The notes under the pieces are model-generated. The model made no database searches and was not told where the DNA came from. It was given only the letters and a program-made list of their open reading frames with translations. Source: Ferrovibrio sp. (GTDB lineage Bacteria > Pseudomonadota > Alphaproteobacteria > Ferrovibrionales > Ferrovibrionaceae). From it: 64,000 nucleotides of DNA. The stretch covers positions 1-64,000 of the forward strand of contig NZ_JAOZVR010000041.1 of the NCBI RefSeq assembly GCF_025869515.1. Reading direction: 5' to 3'. Shown piece after piece: positions 50,200-60,786 of the stretch. The translations under genes were made by a program, and so were the position numbers. Numbering within the stretch: position 1 is the stretch's first letter; every line of letters begins with the position of its first letter.

Positions 50200-51324
50200 A
50201 TGCCGTCCCTGCGCAATGTTCTGCGGCTTTGCGGCAAGGAACTGACCAGCCTGCTGCGTGACCGGGTGCTGTTCGTTTTCATGCTCTATGCCTTCAGCCT
50301 GATGGTCTATGCCCAGGCCACCGGGACCTCGCATGATCTGGTCCGCGCCTCGCTCGGCGTCGTGGACGAGGACCGCTCGGCCTTGTCGCAGCGCATCATC
50401 GATGGCTTTCTGCCGCCGCGGTTCCAGAAACCGGCGATGGTGTCGCCCGATGCGGTGGATCATGCCATGGACCAGGCGCGCTACACCTTTGTGCTGAATA
50501 TCCCGCCGGATTTCCAGGCCGATGTGCTGGCTGGCCGGCATCCGGACGTGCAGCTGCTGATCGATGCCACTGCTGTCATGCAGGCCGGCATCGGTGCCAA
50601 TTACATCCAGTCCATCGTCAGCGACGAGATCGGCCGTTTCCTGCGCCGCGATGCCGCGGCGACGCCGGACAGTGTCGAGCTCAGACTACGCATTGCCTTC
50701 AACCAGACACTGGAGTCGACCTGGTTCACCGGTGCCATGGCGCTGCTGCAGGTGATCAACATGCTGGCCATCCTGCTGACCGGGGCGGCGGTGATGCGCG
50801 AACGCGAGCATGGCACACTGGAACATCTGCTGGTCATGCCGGTGCGGGCCAGCGAGATCATGCTGGCCAAGATCATCGCCAATGGCGGCGTGATCCTGTG
50901 TCTGTCGCTGATCTCGCTGTATGTCGTCCTGGAAGCCGTGCTTGGCATGCAGATCGCCGGCTCGCTGTCGCTGTTCTTTGCCGCGACGGCGATCTACCTG
51001 TTCTTTGCCGCCGCACTGGGCATCGTGCTCGCCACCTTCGCCGGTTCGATGGCGCAATTCGCCCTGCTGTTCATTCTGGTACAGATGCCGATGTACATGC
51101 TGTCCGGCGCGCTGACGCCGCTGGAGGCGATGCCGGGCTGGCTGCAGACCGCCGTGCAGCTGCTGCCGACCAAGCATTACGTGGCGGTGACACAGGCGAT
51201 CCTGTCGCGCGGTGCCGGACTGGAAACCGTCTGGCCGGAATTCCTCACCGTCTTCGCGATGGGCGCCGCGGCCTTCGCGGTCAGCCTGCTGCGCTTTCGC
51301 CGATTCCTCAGCCTGCAGCAGTGA
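50200..51324 (+). CDS. ABC-2 type transporter permease (YhhJ-like)
   Basis: A 374-residue membrane protein. The first helix (LLFVFMLYAFSLMVYAQATG region) is followed by a large outer domain (residues about 50-175) and five helices: MALLQVINMLAILLTGAAVM, ILCLSLISLYVVLEAVLGMQ, LFFAATAIYLFFAAALGIVL, MAQFALLFILVQMPMYMLSG and the last near 350. EREHGTLEHLLVMPVRASEI is the coupling stretch typical of YhhJ. It is the second half of the transmembrane channel with the RbbA-like protein. Its TGA abuts the egtD stop on the other strand with no gap. Confidence 0.95.
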   Translation: MPSLRNVLRLCGKELTSLLRDRVLFVFMLYAFSLMVYAQATGTSHDLVRASLGVVDEDRSALSQRIIDGFLPPRFQKPAMVSPDAVDHAMDQARYTFVLNIPPDFQADVLAGRHPDVQLLIDATAVMQAGIGANYIQSIVSDEIGRFLRRDAAATPDSVELRLRIAFNQTLESTWFTGAMALLQVINMLAILLTGAAVMREREHGTLEHLLVMPVRASEIMLAKIIANGGVILCLSLISLYVVLEAVLGMQIAGSLSLFFAATAIYLFFAAALGIVLATFAGSMAQFALLFILVQMPMYMLSGALTPLEAMPGWLQTAVQLLPTKHYVAVTQAILSRGAGLETVWPEFLTVFAMGAAAFAVSLLRFRRFLSLQQ

Positions 51325-52314
51325 TCAGGCGTCGGGCAGCGTCAGCCAGTGCAGGCTGAACAGGCTGGCCTCGTCGGTCCACATCGCGGCGGGGCGGAAG
51401 CCGGCCTTTTCCGCCAGCGCGCGGAAGCCGGCAGGCGTGTATTTGTAGGAATTCTCGGTATGGATCGACTCGCCGGCGGCAAAAGCATAGCGCCGGTCGC
51501 AGATCGAAACGCTTTGCGCGCGCCGGCTGACCAGATGCATCTCGATGCGATGGGCGGCCGGCTGGTAGAAGGCGTAATGATTGAAGGCATCGAGATCGAA
51601 ATCGCCGTTCAGTTCGCGATTGATCCGCTGCAGCAGGTTGAGATTGAAAGCGGCGGTGACGCCGGCGCTGTCGTTATAGGCGGCATGCAGCACGGCGGGA
51701 TCTTTCACCATGTCGACACCGATCAGCAGACCGGCACCGCTTGAACCGCCGGTGCGCAGCACGGACGCGGCATTGCGCAGGAAACCGAGCGCTTCTTCGG
51801 GCGTGAAATTGCCGATGGTGGAACCGGGGAAGAAGCCGACACGGCAGCGCGCCTGCGGCAGCGGGGCCGGCAGCGCCAGCGCCTGGGTGAAATCGCCGGC
51901 CACCACGCGCACCGTCACGCCGGGATAGGCCTGGGCCAGCGGCGCCACGGCCGCCGAGAGATGCGGCCCGGAAATATCGATCGGCAGATAGCCGGCCGGA
52001 CGCGGCAGCGCATCGAGCAGCAGCCGCACCTTTTCGGCGGCGCCGGCGCCGAATTCCACCACCTCGGCATCGGAGCCGATGATGGCGGCGATCTCGGCGG
52101 CGTTGTCGCGCAGGATTTTCCGTTCCGTGCGGGTCGGGTAATATTCCGGCAGGCGACAGATCTGCTCGAACAGTTCCGAGCCGCGCCGGTCATAGAAATA
52201 CTTGGCCGGAATCGCCTTGGCATTCTGGCTCAGGCCGTGATGCACGTCCTGGCCGAAGGGGGTCGGACGGTGAAGCGGGCGCTGCTGGCGCTCGAGAATG
52301 GCAAGGTTATTCAT
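51325..52314 (-). CDS. egtD: L-histidine N-alpha-methyltransferase EgtD (ergothioneine synthesis)
   Basis: A 329-residue SAM-dependent enzyme that trimethylates histidine to hercynine. LSQNAKAIPAKYFYDRRGSE and LFEQICRLPEYYPTRTERKI are signature stretches; VEFGAGAAEKVRLLLDAL is the SAM-binding motif, with GFFPGSTIGNFTPEEALGFL, DMVKDPAVLHAAYNDSAGVT and ENSYKYTPAGF in the substrate domain. The ATG overlaps the egtB stop (ATGA), so the two are coupled. The track start 52650 lies inside egtB. Confidence 0.97.
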   Translation of the reverse strand: MNNLAILERQQRPLHRPTPFGQDVHHGLSQNAKAIPAKYFYDRRGSELFEQICRLPEYYPTRTERKILRDNAAEIAAIIGSDAEVVEFGAGAAEKVRLLLDALPRPAGYLPIDISGPHLSAAVAPLAQAYPGVTVRVVAGDFTQALALPAPLPQARCRVGFFPGSTIGNFTPEEALGFLRNAASVLRTGGSSGAGLLIGVDMVKDPAVLHAAYNDSAGVTAAFNLNLLQRINRELNGDFDLDAFNHYAFYQPAAHRIEMHLVSRRAQSVSICDRRYAFAAGESIHTENSYKYTPAGFRALAEKAGFRPAAMWTDEASLFSLHWLTLPDA

Positions 52315-53711
52315 GCGTCCTCCGCGAGACGGATGCCGGAAAATTGCCAGCGCGCGGCCGGCGGAAAGAAATTGCGATAGCTGGCGCGCACATGGCCCGG
52401 TGGCGTGACGCAGGAGCCGCCGCGCAGCACGATCTGGCTGACCATGAATTTGCCGTTGTATTCGCCCACCGCGCCGGCGGCGGGCTTGAAGCCCGGATAG
52501 GGTTCGTAGCCTGAGCGGGTCCATTCCCAGACCTCGCCGAACATCTGCAGGCGACCGGCCGGCGTGACCGAGGCGCGCGGATGCGGATGCGCGCGGTCGA
52601 GGAAGCTGCCGCGGAATTCGCAGCGGCCGGAATTGGCCGCATGCTCCCATTCGGCCTCGGTGGGCAGGCGCTTGCCGGCCCAGGTGGCGAAAGCCGCCGC
52701 CTCGTAGAAAGAGACATGGCAGACCGGTTCGGCCGGATCGATGGCGCGTTTGCCGTTCAGCGTGAAGATCTGCCAGCCGCCGTCACGTCTTGTATCCTGC
52801 GACCAGTAGAGCGGCGCCTGCCAGCCCTCGCGCTGCACCGTGGCCCAGCCATCCGACAGCCAGAGCTCGGCCTGGCTGTAGCCGCCGTCTTCCATGAACA
52901 TCAGGTATTCGCCGCAGCTGATCGGCCGCGTGGCGATGCGATAGGGATTGAGCAGCACGCGATGGCGCGGCCCCTCGTTGTCGAAGGCGAAGCCGTGGCC
53001 GTCATGGCCGATCTCGACGATGCCGCCGGCAAAGGAGATGAAATCGAGCGGCGCCGCCGGCTCGCGCGTGAAGGCCTGCGGCGGCTGGTAGGCGAGCGAC
53101 ACCGGATTGCGCCAGAAGGCATGCTTGATATCAGTGAGCAGCAGTTCCTGGTGCTGCTGTTCATGTGCCAGGCCAAGCGCCAGCAGCGGTGCAATCGCGG
53201 TGAGTTCGGCATTGTCGATGCGGGCGATCAGCTCGGCCATCGCCGCATCGACATAGCGACGATACTGCGTGACGGTATCGGCGGTCGGGCGGCTCAGGAT
53301 GCCGCGTTCGGGGCGCGGATGGCGCTCGCCGACGGCCTCGTAATAGGAATTGAACAGGTAGTTGTAATGCTCGTCGAAGACGCAGTAGCCGGGCTGGTGC
53401 GGCTGCAGCAGAAACGTCTCGAAGAACCAGGTGGTATGGGCGCGATGCCACTTCGCCGGACTGGCGTCGTCCATCGACTGCAGATTCTGGTCTTCAGGCG
53501 TCAGCGGTTCGGCCAGCCGCTCGGTCAGCGCGCGCACGGTGCGATAGCCATCCAGCAGCGCGTCGCGCGCGGCCTGGCTCTGCGCCGTAGAGAACACGCT
53601 TTTTACGGTCGTATCGTCGGCGGTATCGTAAATCGCGGCGGCGGCATCCGTGGTTCCGGAGTCTGTCGCGATACCGAAGGTGGTTTCTTCAAATGCGACG
53701 CTGCCGCTCAT
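52311..53711 (-). CDS. egtB: Ergothioneine biosynthesis protein EgtB (iron-dependent sulfoxide synthase)
   Basis: A 466-residue enzyme joining hercynine to a thiol. The N-terminal DinB-like domain has QSMDDASPAKWHRAHTTWFF and the iron motif HEQQHQE (about residue 185); with the earlier His these form the metal triad. The C-terminal FGE-sulfatase domain shows FDNEGPRHRVLLNPYRIATR, KRLPTEAEWEHAANSG, GEVWEWTRSGYEPYPGF and GGSCVTPPGHVRASYRNFF. The start at ATG 53711 removes about 170 unrelated residues from the track ORF. No egtA, egtC or egtE is present, so lyase and thiol supply come from elsewhere or the enzyme uses cysteine. Confidence 0.96.
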   Translation of the reverse strand: MSGSVAFEETTFGIATDSGTTDAAAAIYDTADDTTVKSVFSTAQSQAARDALLDGYRTVRALTERLAEPLTPEDQNLQSMDDASPAKWHRAHTTWFFETFLLQPHQPGYCVFDEHYNYLFNSYYEAVGERHPRPERGILSRPTADTVTQYRRYVDAAMAELIARIDNAELTAIAPLLALGLAHEQQHQELLLTDIKHAFWRNPVSLAYQPPQAFTREPAAPLDFISFAGGIVEIGHDGHGFAFDNEGPRHRVLLNPYRIATRPISCGEYLMFMEDGGYSQAELWLSDGWATVQREGWQAPLYWSQDTRRDGGWQIFTLNGKRAIDPAEPVCHVSFYEAAAFATWAGKRLPTEAEWEHAANSGRCEFRGSFLDRAHPHPRASVTPAGRLQMFGEVWEWTRSGYEPYPGFKPAAGAVGEYNGKFMVSQIVLRGGSCVTPPGHVRASYRNFFPPAARWQFSGIRLAEDA

Positions 53712-54048
53712 CTCTGGGCTCTCCCCTGCACGCGACCTGACAAACGCCCCCGGCAACGAGGCTGGACAACGAGGTATGCCATCATGACTGAAAGTCACGA
53801 TGCCGGCGGCCTGATAAAACGCTTCCCCGGTCCCGTGGTTCCGACCCTGCGGTTCCGGTTTGCTCCCGGTTTGACCCGGTCGGTTCCCGTATTGCCACGT
53901 CACAACAGATTGGGCACTTTTGCCGCGCGATCCAGTGTCTGGCGATGACGTGCCCGTGACTGCTGACAGAATCTGGCAGGCCTGGCCCTGCGGCGCCGTT
54001 TCGGCACCGCACGCCGCCGTTCTATCCTGCCGCAGGGAGGCATGACAC
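53712..54048. other. 337-bp gap between divergent egtB and cupin genes
   Basis: I see no gene here; ORFs across it have no recognisable domain. It must contain divergent promoters. The cupin gene has a GGGAGG ribosome site just inside the right edge. No clear palindrome stands out. Confidence 0.6.
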
Positions 54049-54495
54049 ATGAATGAGGCGAAGGATTGGCGCTCAGGGGTCATCGTGCGGCGCGCGGCGG
54101 CGGTGACTGCCGGCAGAGCGGCCGGCGGCGGGCGGGCCACCGTTTTCGATTTCGCCGGCCCTGATGCCCGGACGGGGACTGGCGGCACCCGAACCTGGAT
54201 CGGCAGCGTCAGCGTGTCGCCGCAGTCCAATACCGGACCGCATCATCACGGCCGCCACGAGGTGACGATCTATGTCGTGGCGGGCCGCAGCGAAATCCGC
54301 TGGGGCGAGCGGCTGGAATATGCCGCCGAGATCGGCCCGGGCGATGCGGTCTATTTCGCGCCCTTTGTGCCGCATCAGGAACGCAGCCTGGAAAGCGATG
54401 CACCGGTGGAATATCTGGTGGTGCGCAGCGACAACGAGAAAATCGCGATCAGGCGCGACGACATCACGCCGGTCGAACGCCCGGACCTGATGTAA
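54049..54495 (+). CDS. Cupin-domain protein
   Basis: A 148-residue single-cupin protein. SVSPQSNTGPHHHGRHEVTI holds the first cupin motif with metal-ligand histidines (PHHHGRHE), and PGDAVYFAPFVPHQERSLES the second (GDxxxxxPxxxPH). It should adopt a metal-binding double-stranded beta-helix. Substrate or reaction cannot be inferred; isomerase, dioxygenase or sensor roles are all possible. GGGAGG lies upstream. It is convergent with the TetR gene, separated by six bases. Confidence 0.88.
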   Translation: MNEAKDWRSGVIVRRAAAVTAGRAAGGGRATVFDFAGPDARTGTGGTRTWIGSVSVSPQSNTGPHHHGRHEVTIYVVAGRSEIRWGERLEYAAEIGPGDAVYFAPFVPHQERSLESDAPVEYLVVRSDNEKIAIRRDDITPVERPDLM

Positions 54496-54501
54496 CGCGC
54501 G

Positions 54502-55143
54502 TTATTTTCCGAGATGGCTGTCGATCAGCCGCTCGGCCGCCGCGACCAGCATGCGGGCCGGCCCGCCGCCGGCATGGAAAATCTGGCCGGTGACGAAGGC
54601 GCCCTCGATCAGCAGCATCAGCCCGTCGCCGAGCTGTTTCGGATCGTCAGCACCCATATCGGCGGCGAGCTCGGCCAGCCGCAGCCGCAGCGCCTGCTTA
54701 TGCTGCTCCGACACCTTGCGGGCCGGATGGTGGTCGTCGGGATATTCCACGGCGGTGTTCGACAGGCCGCAGCCGCGATAGTTCGGCCCGCCGGCGCGTT
54801 CGCCGAGATCGCGCAGGTAGCTGAGCAGGCCCTCGCGCGGATTGTCCTGGCCGGCCGTCTCCAGCCTGGCCTCGAAGCGCTGCCAGAATTCGGCGTCGTA
54901 GTCGCGCAGATAGGCCGCCGCCAGTTCGTCCTTGGACGGGAAGCTGCGATACAGGCTCGGCTTGGTGACGCCGGCCCGGGTGACGATCTCGTCCACCCCG
55001 ACCGCGCGGATGCCCTCGCGATAGAACAGCTCGCGCGCGCTGCGCCGGATCTTGTCGGCGGCGCGCGGCGGATGGGTCTGCGGCGGGGCAGCCGTTTCAG
55101 GCGTCTCGGCGGCCGGGTCTCCGCTCACGATTTTGCGCGTCAT
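54502..55143 (-). CDS. TetR-family transcriptional repressor
   Basis: A 213-residue regulator. A 28-residue disordered N-terminus precedes the HTH (IRRSARELFYREGIRAVGVD, EIVTRAGVTKPSLYRSFPSK). The ligand domain carries GGPNYRGCGLSNTAVEYPDD, a stretch found in TetR proteins of the AcrR-like efflux group. It is divergent from an MFS transporter, and an inverted repeat lies across the shared promoter, so it very probably represses that exporter and itself. Confidence 0.93.
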   Translation of the reverse strand: MTRKIVSGDPAAETPETAAPPQTHPPRAADKIRRSARELFYREGIRAVGVDEIVTRAGVTKPSLYRSFPSKDELAAAYLRDYDAEFWQRFEARLETAGQDNPREGLLSYLRDLGERAGGPNYRGCGLSNTAVEYPDDHHPARKVSEQHKQALRLRLAELAADMGADDPKQLGDGLMLLIEGAFVTGQIFHAGGGPARMLVAAAERLIDSHLGK

Positions 55144-55155
55144 GGAGATTGGTCC

Positions 55156-55208
55156 TTGACAATGTTACCGACCGGTACGCATATAAGCGCACCATAACAC
55201 GTACCGGT
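55156..55208. promoter_or_regulatory. Divergent tetR/MFS control region with inverted repeat
   Basis: TTGACA (55156-55161) is a good -35, with an AT-rich GCATATAAG around the -10 position. ACCGGTAC (55171-55178) and GTACCGGT (55201-55208) are exact inverted copies 22 bases apart; each has the palindromic core ACCGGT, and the outer bases (TTACCG and CGGTAA) also match. The two half-sites flank the -10 and the ribosome-binding region of the MFS gene, typical of a TetR operator. Confidence 0.6.
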
Positions 55209-55215
55209 AAGTCAC

Positions 55216-56505
55216 ATGAGCTTAGCACGCCCCGCCTTCCCAGGCAAAAAGATCTTGGGCCAGAAATATGCGTTCGTCGTCGTCGGCGTCATTTTCCTCT
55301 GCCTGCTGGTCGCCGCCGGCCTGCGCTCCACGCCCAGCGTGCTGCTGGTGCCATGGGAAAAGTCGTTCGGCTGGAGCCGCGACACCACCTCGCTGGCCGC
55401 CGCCATCGGCATCTTCCTCTACGGCCTGGTCGGACCCTTTGCCGCAGCATTGATGCAGAGTTTCGGCATCCGCCGCACGCTGCTGACCGCGCTGGCGCTG
55501 ATGGCGGGCTCCACCGCGCTGTCCACCCTGATGACCGACTCCTGGCACCTGATCGCCAGCTGGGGCGTGATGTCCGGCCTGGGCTCGGGCGCCGTGGCGC
55601 TGGTGATGGGCGCCACGGTCACCAACCGCTGGTTCGTCCGCAACCGCGGCCTGGTCATGGGTCTGCTCACCGCCAGCACCGCCACCGGCACGCTGATCTT
55701 CATCCCGCTGCTGTCGGCGATTGCCGAGGCCGGCGGCTGGGCCACGGTGGCCTGGACCGTGGCGATCGCCTGCGCCGCGTTGATCCCGCTGGTCTTCTGG
55801 CTGCTGCCGGAACGCCCCGCCGATATGGGGCTGATGCCCTATGGCGCCACCGAGATGGCACCGCCGGCACCGCCGGCGCAGAACCCGCTGGTGTTTGCCG
55901 TCAGCGCGCTCGGCCGCGCCTCGAGGAAGCCCGACTTCTGGTTCCTGTTCGCCACCTTCTGGATCTGCGGCTTCACCACCAACGGCCTGGTCGGCACGCA
56001 TATGCTGTCGTTCTGCGGCGACATGGGCATCGCGGTGACCACGGCGGCCGGCGTGCTGGCGCTGATGGGCTTTTTCGACCTGTTCGGCACCACCGCCTCG
56101 GGCTGGCTCACCGACCGCTACGATCCGCGCAAGCTGCTGTTCATGTATTACGGCCTGCGCGGCCTGTCGCTGGTCTACCTGCCCTATACCGATTTCTCGC
56201 TGGTCAGCCTGTCGGTCTTCGCCGTCTTTTACGGGCTGGACTGGATCGCCACCGTGCCGCCGACCGTGCGGCTCGCCACCGAGGCCTTCGGCGAGCGCGA
56301 TGGCCCGGTGGTGTTCGGCTGGATCGCTGCCGGCCATCAGCTCGGCGCCGCATCGGCCGCCTTCTTCGCCGGCTGGATGCGCGTGCAGCAGGGCAATTAC
56401 TTCGAGGCTTTCGTGATCGCCGGCGTCACCGGCGTGATCGCCGCCGGGCTGTCGCTGCTGATCCGCGGCCGCAAGGGCCAGCAGCCGCTGGCGGCGGCGG
56501 TATAA
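55216..56505 (+). CDS. MFS transporter
   Basis: A 429-residue, 12-helix major facilitator. TM1 YAFVVVGVIFLCLLVAAGLR, the loop-2 motif region FGIRRTLLTALALMAG, TM4-6, a central loop near 205-225, and second-half helices (FWFLFATFWICGFTTNGLVG; FGTTASGWLTDRYDPRKLLF, motif A-like) are visible. Sequence wording resembles the oxalate/monocarboxylate-type MFS proteins common in proteobacteria. Control by the divergent TetR suggests efflux or inducible uptake of a small organic compound. The longer frame-shifted track ORF 55149-56606 is a shadow. Confidence 0.94.
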   Translation: MSLARPAFPGKKILGQKYAFVVVGVIFLCLLVAAGLRSTPSVLLVPWEKSFGWSRDTTSLAAAIGIFLYGLVGPFAAALMQSFGIRRTLLTALALMAGSTALSTLMTDSWHLIASWGVMSGLGSGAVALVMGATVTNRWFVRNRGLVMGLLTASTATGTLIFIPLLSAIAEAGGWATVAWTVAIACAALIPLVFWLLPERPADMGLMPYGATEMAPPAPPAQNPLVFAVSALGRASRKPDFWFLFATFWICGFTTNGLVGTHMLSFCGDMGIAVTTAAGVLALMGFFDLFGTTASGWLTDRYDPRKLLFMYYGLRGLSLVYLPYTDFSLVSLSVFAVFYGLDWIATVPPTVRLATEAFGERDGPVVFGWIAAGHQLGAASAAFFAGWMRVQQGNYFEAFVIAGVTGVIAAGLSLLIRGRKGQQPLAAAV

Positions 56506-56668
56506 ATGCCGCCGCGACATACAGGAGTATATGGCGTGGAGTACAAGAGCATGTAAATCGCATCGGGCCGGATCGTTCGATGCGATTCACAAAGACGACA
56601 TGCTGAAAATGTGATGGCATTGCCCCGGGGAAAGCGGGGGCAGTGCAGCGATCCTGCGCTGGGCAGCA

Positions 56669-57913
56669 ATGCAAAAGCTAAGCAGCGAAATACGCAGGTG
56701 CGCCAGCATTGCGCTTGTTGTCATTGTCGGACTGGTGGTGTTCGTTGGCGGCATATGGGTGCTGGAATTTCTGTTCTTGAAGCTGTTCCGGGATACTCTT
56801 GATATTAAGTCCGCCATTACCTTGGTCGCCACAACCGGTGTGGGCCTGGCGCTTGCTTTACTGTTGGCGCCGATCACCCGGTATGTTGCGGTGACGCAGC
56901 CGGCGCGGCGCGAATCGGTCGAGAGCTACTACAAGGCCAAGACCATCGCCGAATACCTGCAGCAGTTCCGGTCCTCCGGTGACCTGTGCAGTATGCTGCA
57001 GAACTGGCAGCCGGGTACCGATCCGGGCAAGGCTGAGAGCGAAGCAGTGAAAGAGAAGTTCACGCTTATCCTGGATGAATGTTTCGGCGCCAAGCGCTTC
57101 TACTATGCGCTGGTGCTGCTGGTGCTGATCAGTGCGCCGATCCTGTTCGGCGCCATCGAGAGCGGGCTGATCCTGGTCAGGAACGGCTACAAGACATCCG
57201 GGGCTGAGGCCATGCACGTCCTCGGCTTGCGCGCCGACAAGATCAGCATTGCCGCCATCGCCGGTGCCTACACCTGGATCGTCGGCGATGCGATCACCCG
57301 CAATTACCAGGGCACGCTGAACGTTTCGCATCTCTACTGGTATGCCCTGCGCATGCTGATCGCGGTGCCGCTGGGTTACGCCATCGCCAAATTCACCACC
57401 GATGCGTCCTTCGGCACTGCCATCGCCTTCCTGATCAACCTGTTCTCTTATGATCGCATCAGCTCGATTTCTGCCAGCCTGGTCAATCGCGCCCTGAATA
57501 TGCCGGCATCGGCGGCGGACGAGAACAAGGACATTCTGATCAAGCTGCCGGGCATCGATACCCGCACGGCCGAAATCATGGCGGCCGAAGGCATCACCAC
57601 AATTGCCGGGCTGGCTGCCGCTGATCCGATCCTTGTCGCTGCGCGGACGGGACTGCCCTTCGATCTGGTCGTGCGCCGGATCGATGCGGCGCTGCTCTGG
57701 CAGTATGCGGGCACCGATCTGCTGGTCATGCAGCATTTCGGCTGGGCGGGTGCCAGCGACGTGATCGACTACCAGATGGCGCCGGTGCCAGCGCTGCTGA
57801 CCGATATGGCACTGCTGACGGCCGGAAAAAACGTCGCTAGCCTGGAGAACATCGTCAGGCAGGTGAATGCCAATGATTACGCCCAGTTCATCCGGCGCCT
57901 GATCCGCAGCTGA
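56669..57913 (+). CDS. Unrecognised membrane protein with C-terminal helix-hairpin-helix-like segment
   Basis: A 414-residue protein. Helices: IALVVIVGLVVFVGGIWVLE (about 13-32), ITLVATTGVGLALALLLAPI (about 49-68), FYYALVLLVLISAPILFGAI (about 145-165), then ISIAAIAGAYTWIVGDAITR and ALRMLIAVPLGYAIAKFTTD. From about 288 the sequence turns soluble: ILIKLPGIDTRTAEIMAAEG then ITTIAGLAAADPILVAARTG, which has the L-P-G-I-x2-x2-A pattern of helix-hairpin-helix motifs (compare LPGIGPKTAxxL). I do not know the family. HhH motifs usually bind DNA or serve as protein contacts, so the combination with a membrane domain is unusual. It is monocistronic. Confidence 0.75.
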   Translation: MQKLSSEIRRCASIALVVIVGLVVFVGGIWVLEFLFLKLFRDTLDIKSAITLVATTGVGLALALLLAPITRYVAVTQPARRESVESYYKAKTIAEYLQQFRSSGDLCSMLQNWQPGTDPGKAESEAVKEKFTLILDECFGAKRFYYALVLLVLISAPILFGAIESGLILVRNGYKTSGAEAMHVLGLRADKISIAAIAGAYTWIVGDAITRNYQGTLNVSHLYWYALRMLIAVPLGYAIAKFTTDASFGTAIAFLINLFSYDRISSISASLVNRALNMPASAADENKDILIKLPGIDTRTAEIMAAEGITTIAGLAAADPILVAARTGLPFDLVVRRIDAALLWQYAGTDLLVMQHFGWAGASDVIDYQMAPVPALLTDMALLTAGKNVASLENIVRQVNANDYAQFIRRLIRS

Positions 57914-57935
57914 CGATGCCTCACACCGCCCGGGC

Positions 57936-60038
<2,103 letters not shown>

Positions 60039-60098
60039 GCTAGGTATTTGTCCTGCTTCTCAATTCGGGCATTTCCCTCAAAGCAGTATGGTGCAGCG

Positions 60099-60356
60099 AT
60101 GAAGGTCACTGTCAATGTCGATTGCACGCCGGAGGAGGCCCGCACCTTCCTCGGCCTGCCGGATGTGCAACCCCTGCAGGAGGCCGTGATGGCCCAGATG
60201 CAGGAGAGCATGCTGAGTTCGCTCAAATCCATGGAGCCGGAGGCGCTGCTGAAGACCTGGGGGCCGATGGGAATGAACAACCTGGAGCAGATTCAGAAAT
60301 TCTTTTTCAGCCAGTTTCCCGGCGGGGCGGCGGGCGGCGGCGGCACGAAGAAGTAG
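60099..60356 (+). CDS. DUF6489 family small protein
   Basis: An 85-residue protein: MKVTVNVDCTPEEARTFLGL, VQPLQEAVMAQMQESMLSSL and a Gly-rich C-terminus FPGGAAGGGGTKK. This small alphaproteobacterial family has no known function. The track start at 60048 adds 17 residues; MKVTVNVDCTPEEAR is the conserved N-terminus. It sits three bases before the ferredoxin gene, so the two are cotranslated. Confidence 0.85.
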   Translation: MKVTVNVDCTPEEARTFLGLPDVQPLQEAVMAQMQESMLSSLKSMEPEALLKTWGPMGMNNLEQIQKFFFSQFPGGAAGGGGTKK

Positions 60357-60359
60357 ATC

Positions 60360-60761
60360 ATGGCGATCCGTTATCAGGTGCGCCCCCCGGCCAAGGCCGG
60401 CGACCCGGCCGATTTCTACCGCGCCCATATCTTCGTCTGCACCAACGAGCGGCCGGAAAACCATCCGCGCGGCTCCTGCGCGCGCAAGGGCGCCGAGAAG
60501 CTGCGCAACTACATGAAAACCCGCGCCAAGGAACTCGGCATGGGGCTGGAAGATGGCGTGCGGGTCAACAATGCCGGCTGCCTGGAACGCTGCGAACTCG
60601 GGCCGACCATCGTGATCTATCCCGAGGGCGTGTGGTACCGCGCGGACACGTTCGCCGATATCGACGAGATTCTGGATGTGCATGTGAAGCAGGGCGGCCG
60701 GGTCGCGCGCCTGTTGCTGAAGCCGGAAGACGGCCCGGATCACAGCGAAAAGAAGAAGTGA
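60360..60761 (+). CDS. Thioredoxin-like 2Fe-2S ferredoxin
   Basis: A 133-residue protein of the (2Fe-2S) thioredoxin-like ferredoxin family. Cluster cysteines are visible as IFVCTNERPENHPRGSCARK and NNAGCLERCELGPTIVIYPE, the C-x10-C and C-x3-C pattern. GVWYRADTFADIDEILDVHV follows as in the family. It is likely a small electron carrier. It overlaps nothing and is directly downstream of the DUF6489 gene. Confidence 0.93.
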   Translation: MAIRYQVRPPAKAGDPADFYRAHIFVCTNERPENHPRGSCARKGAEKLRNYMKTRAKELGMGLEDGVRVNNAGCLERCELGPTIVIYPEGVWYRADTFADIDEILDVHVKQGGRVARLLLKPEDGPDHSEKKK

Positions 60762-60786
60762 GGCGAGCGGCGACCAACCCTCTGTT

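Noticed and set aside
55149-56606. 485-codon ORF overlapping the MFS gene in another frame
   Set aside because: Arg/Pro/His-rich with no membrane helices, while the 55216-56505 frame gives a complete 12-helix transporter.
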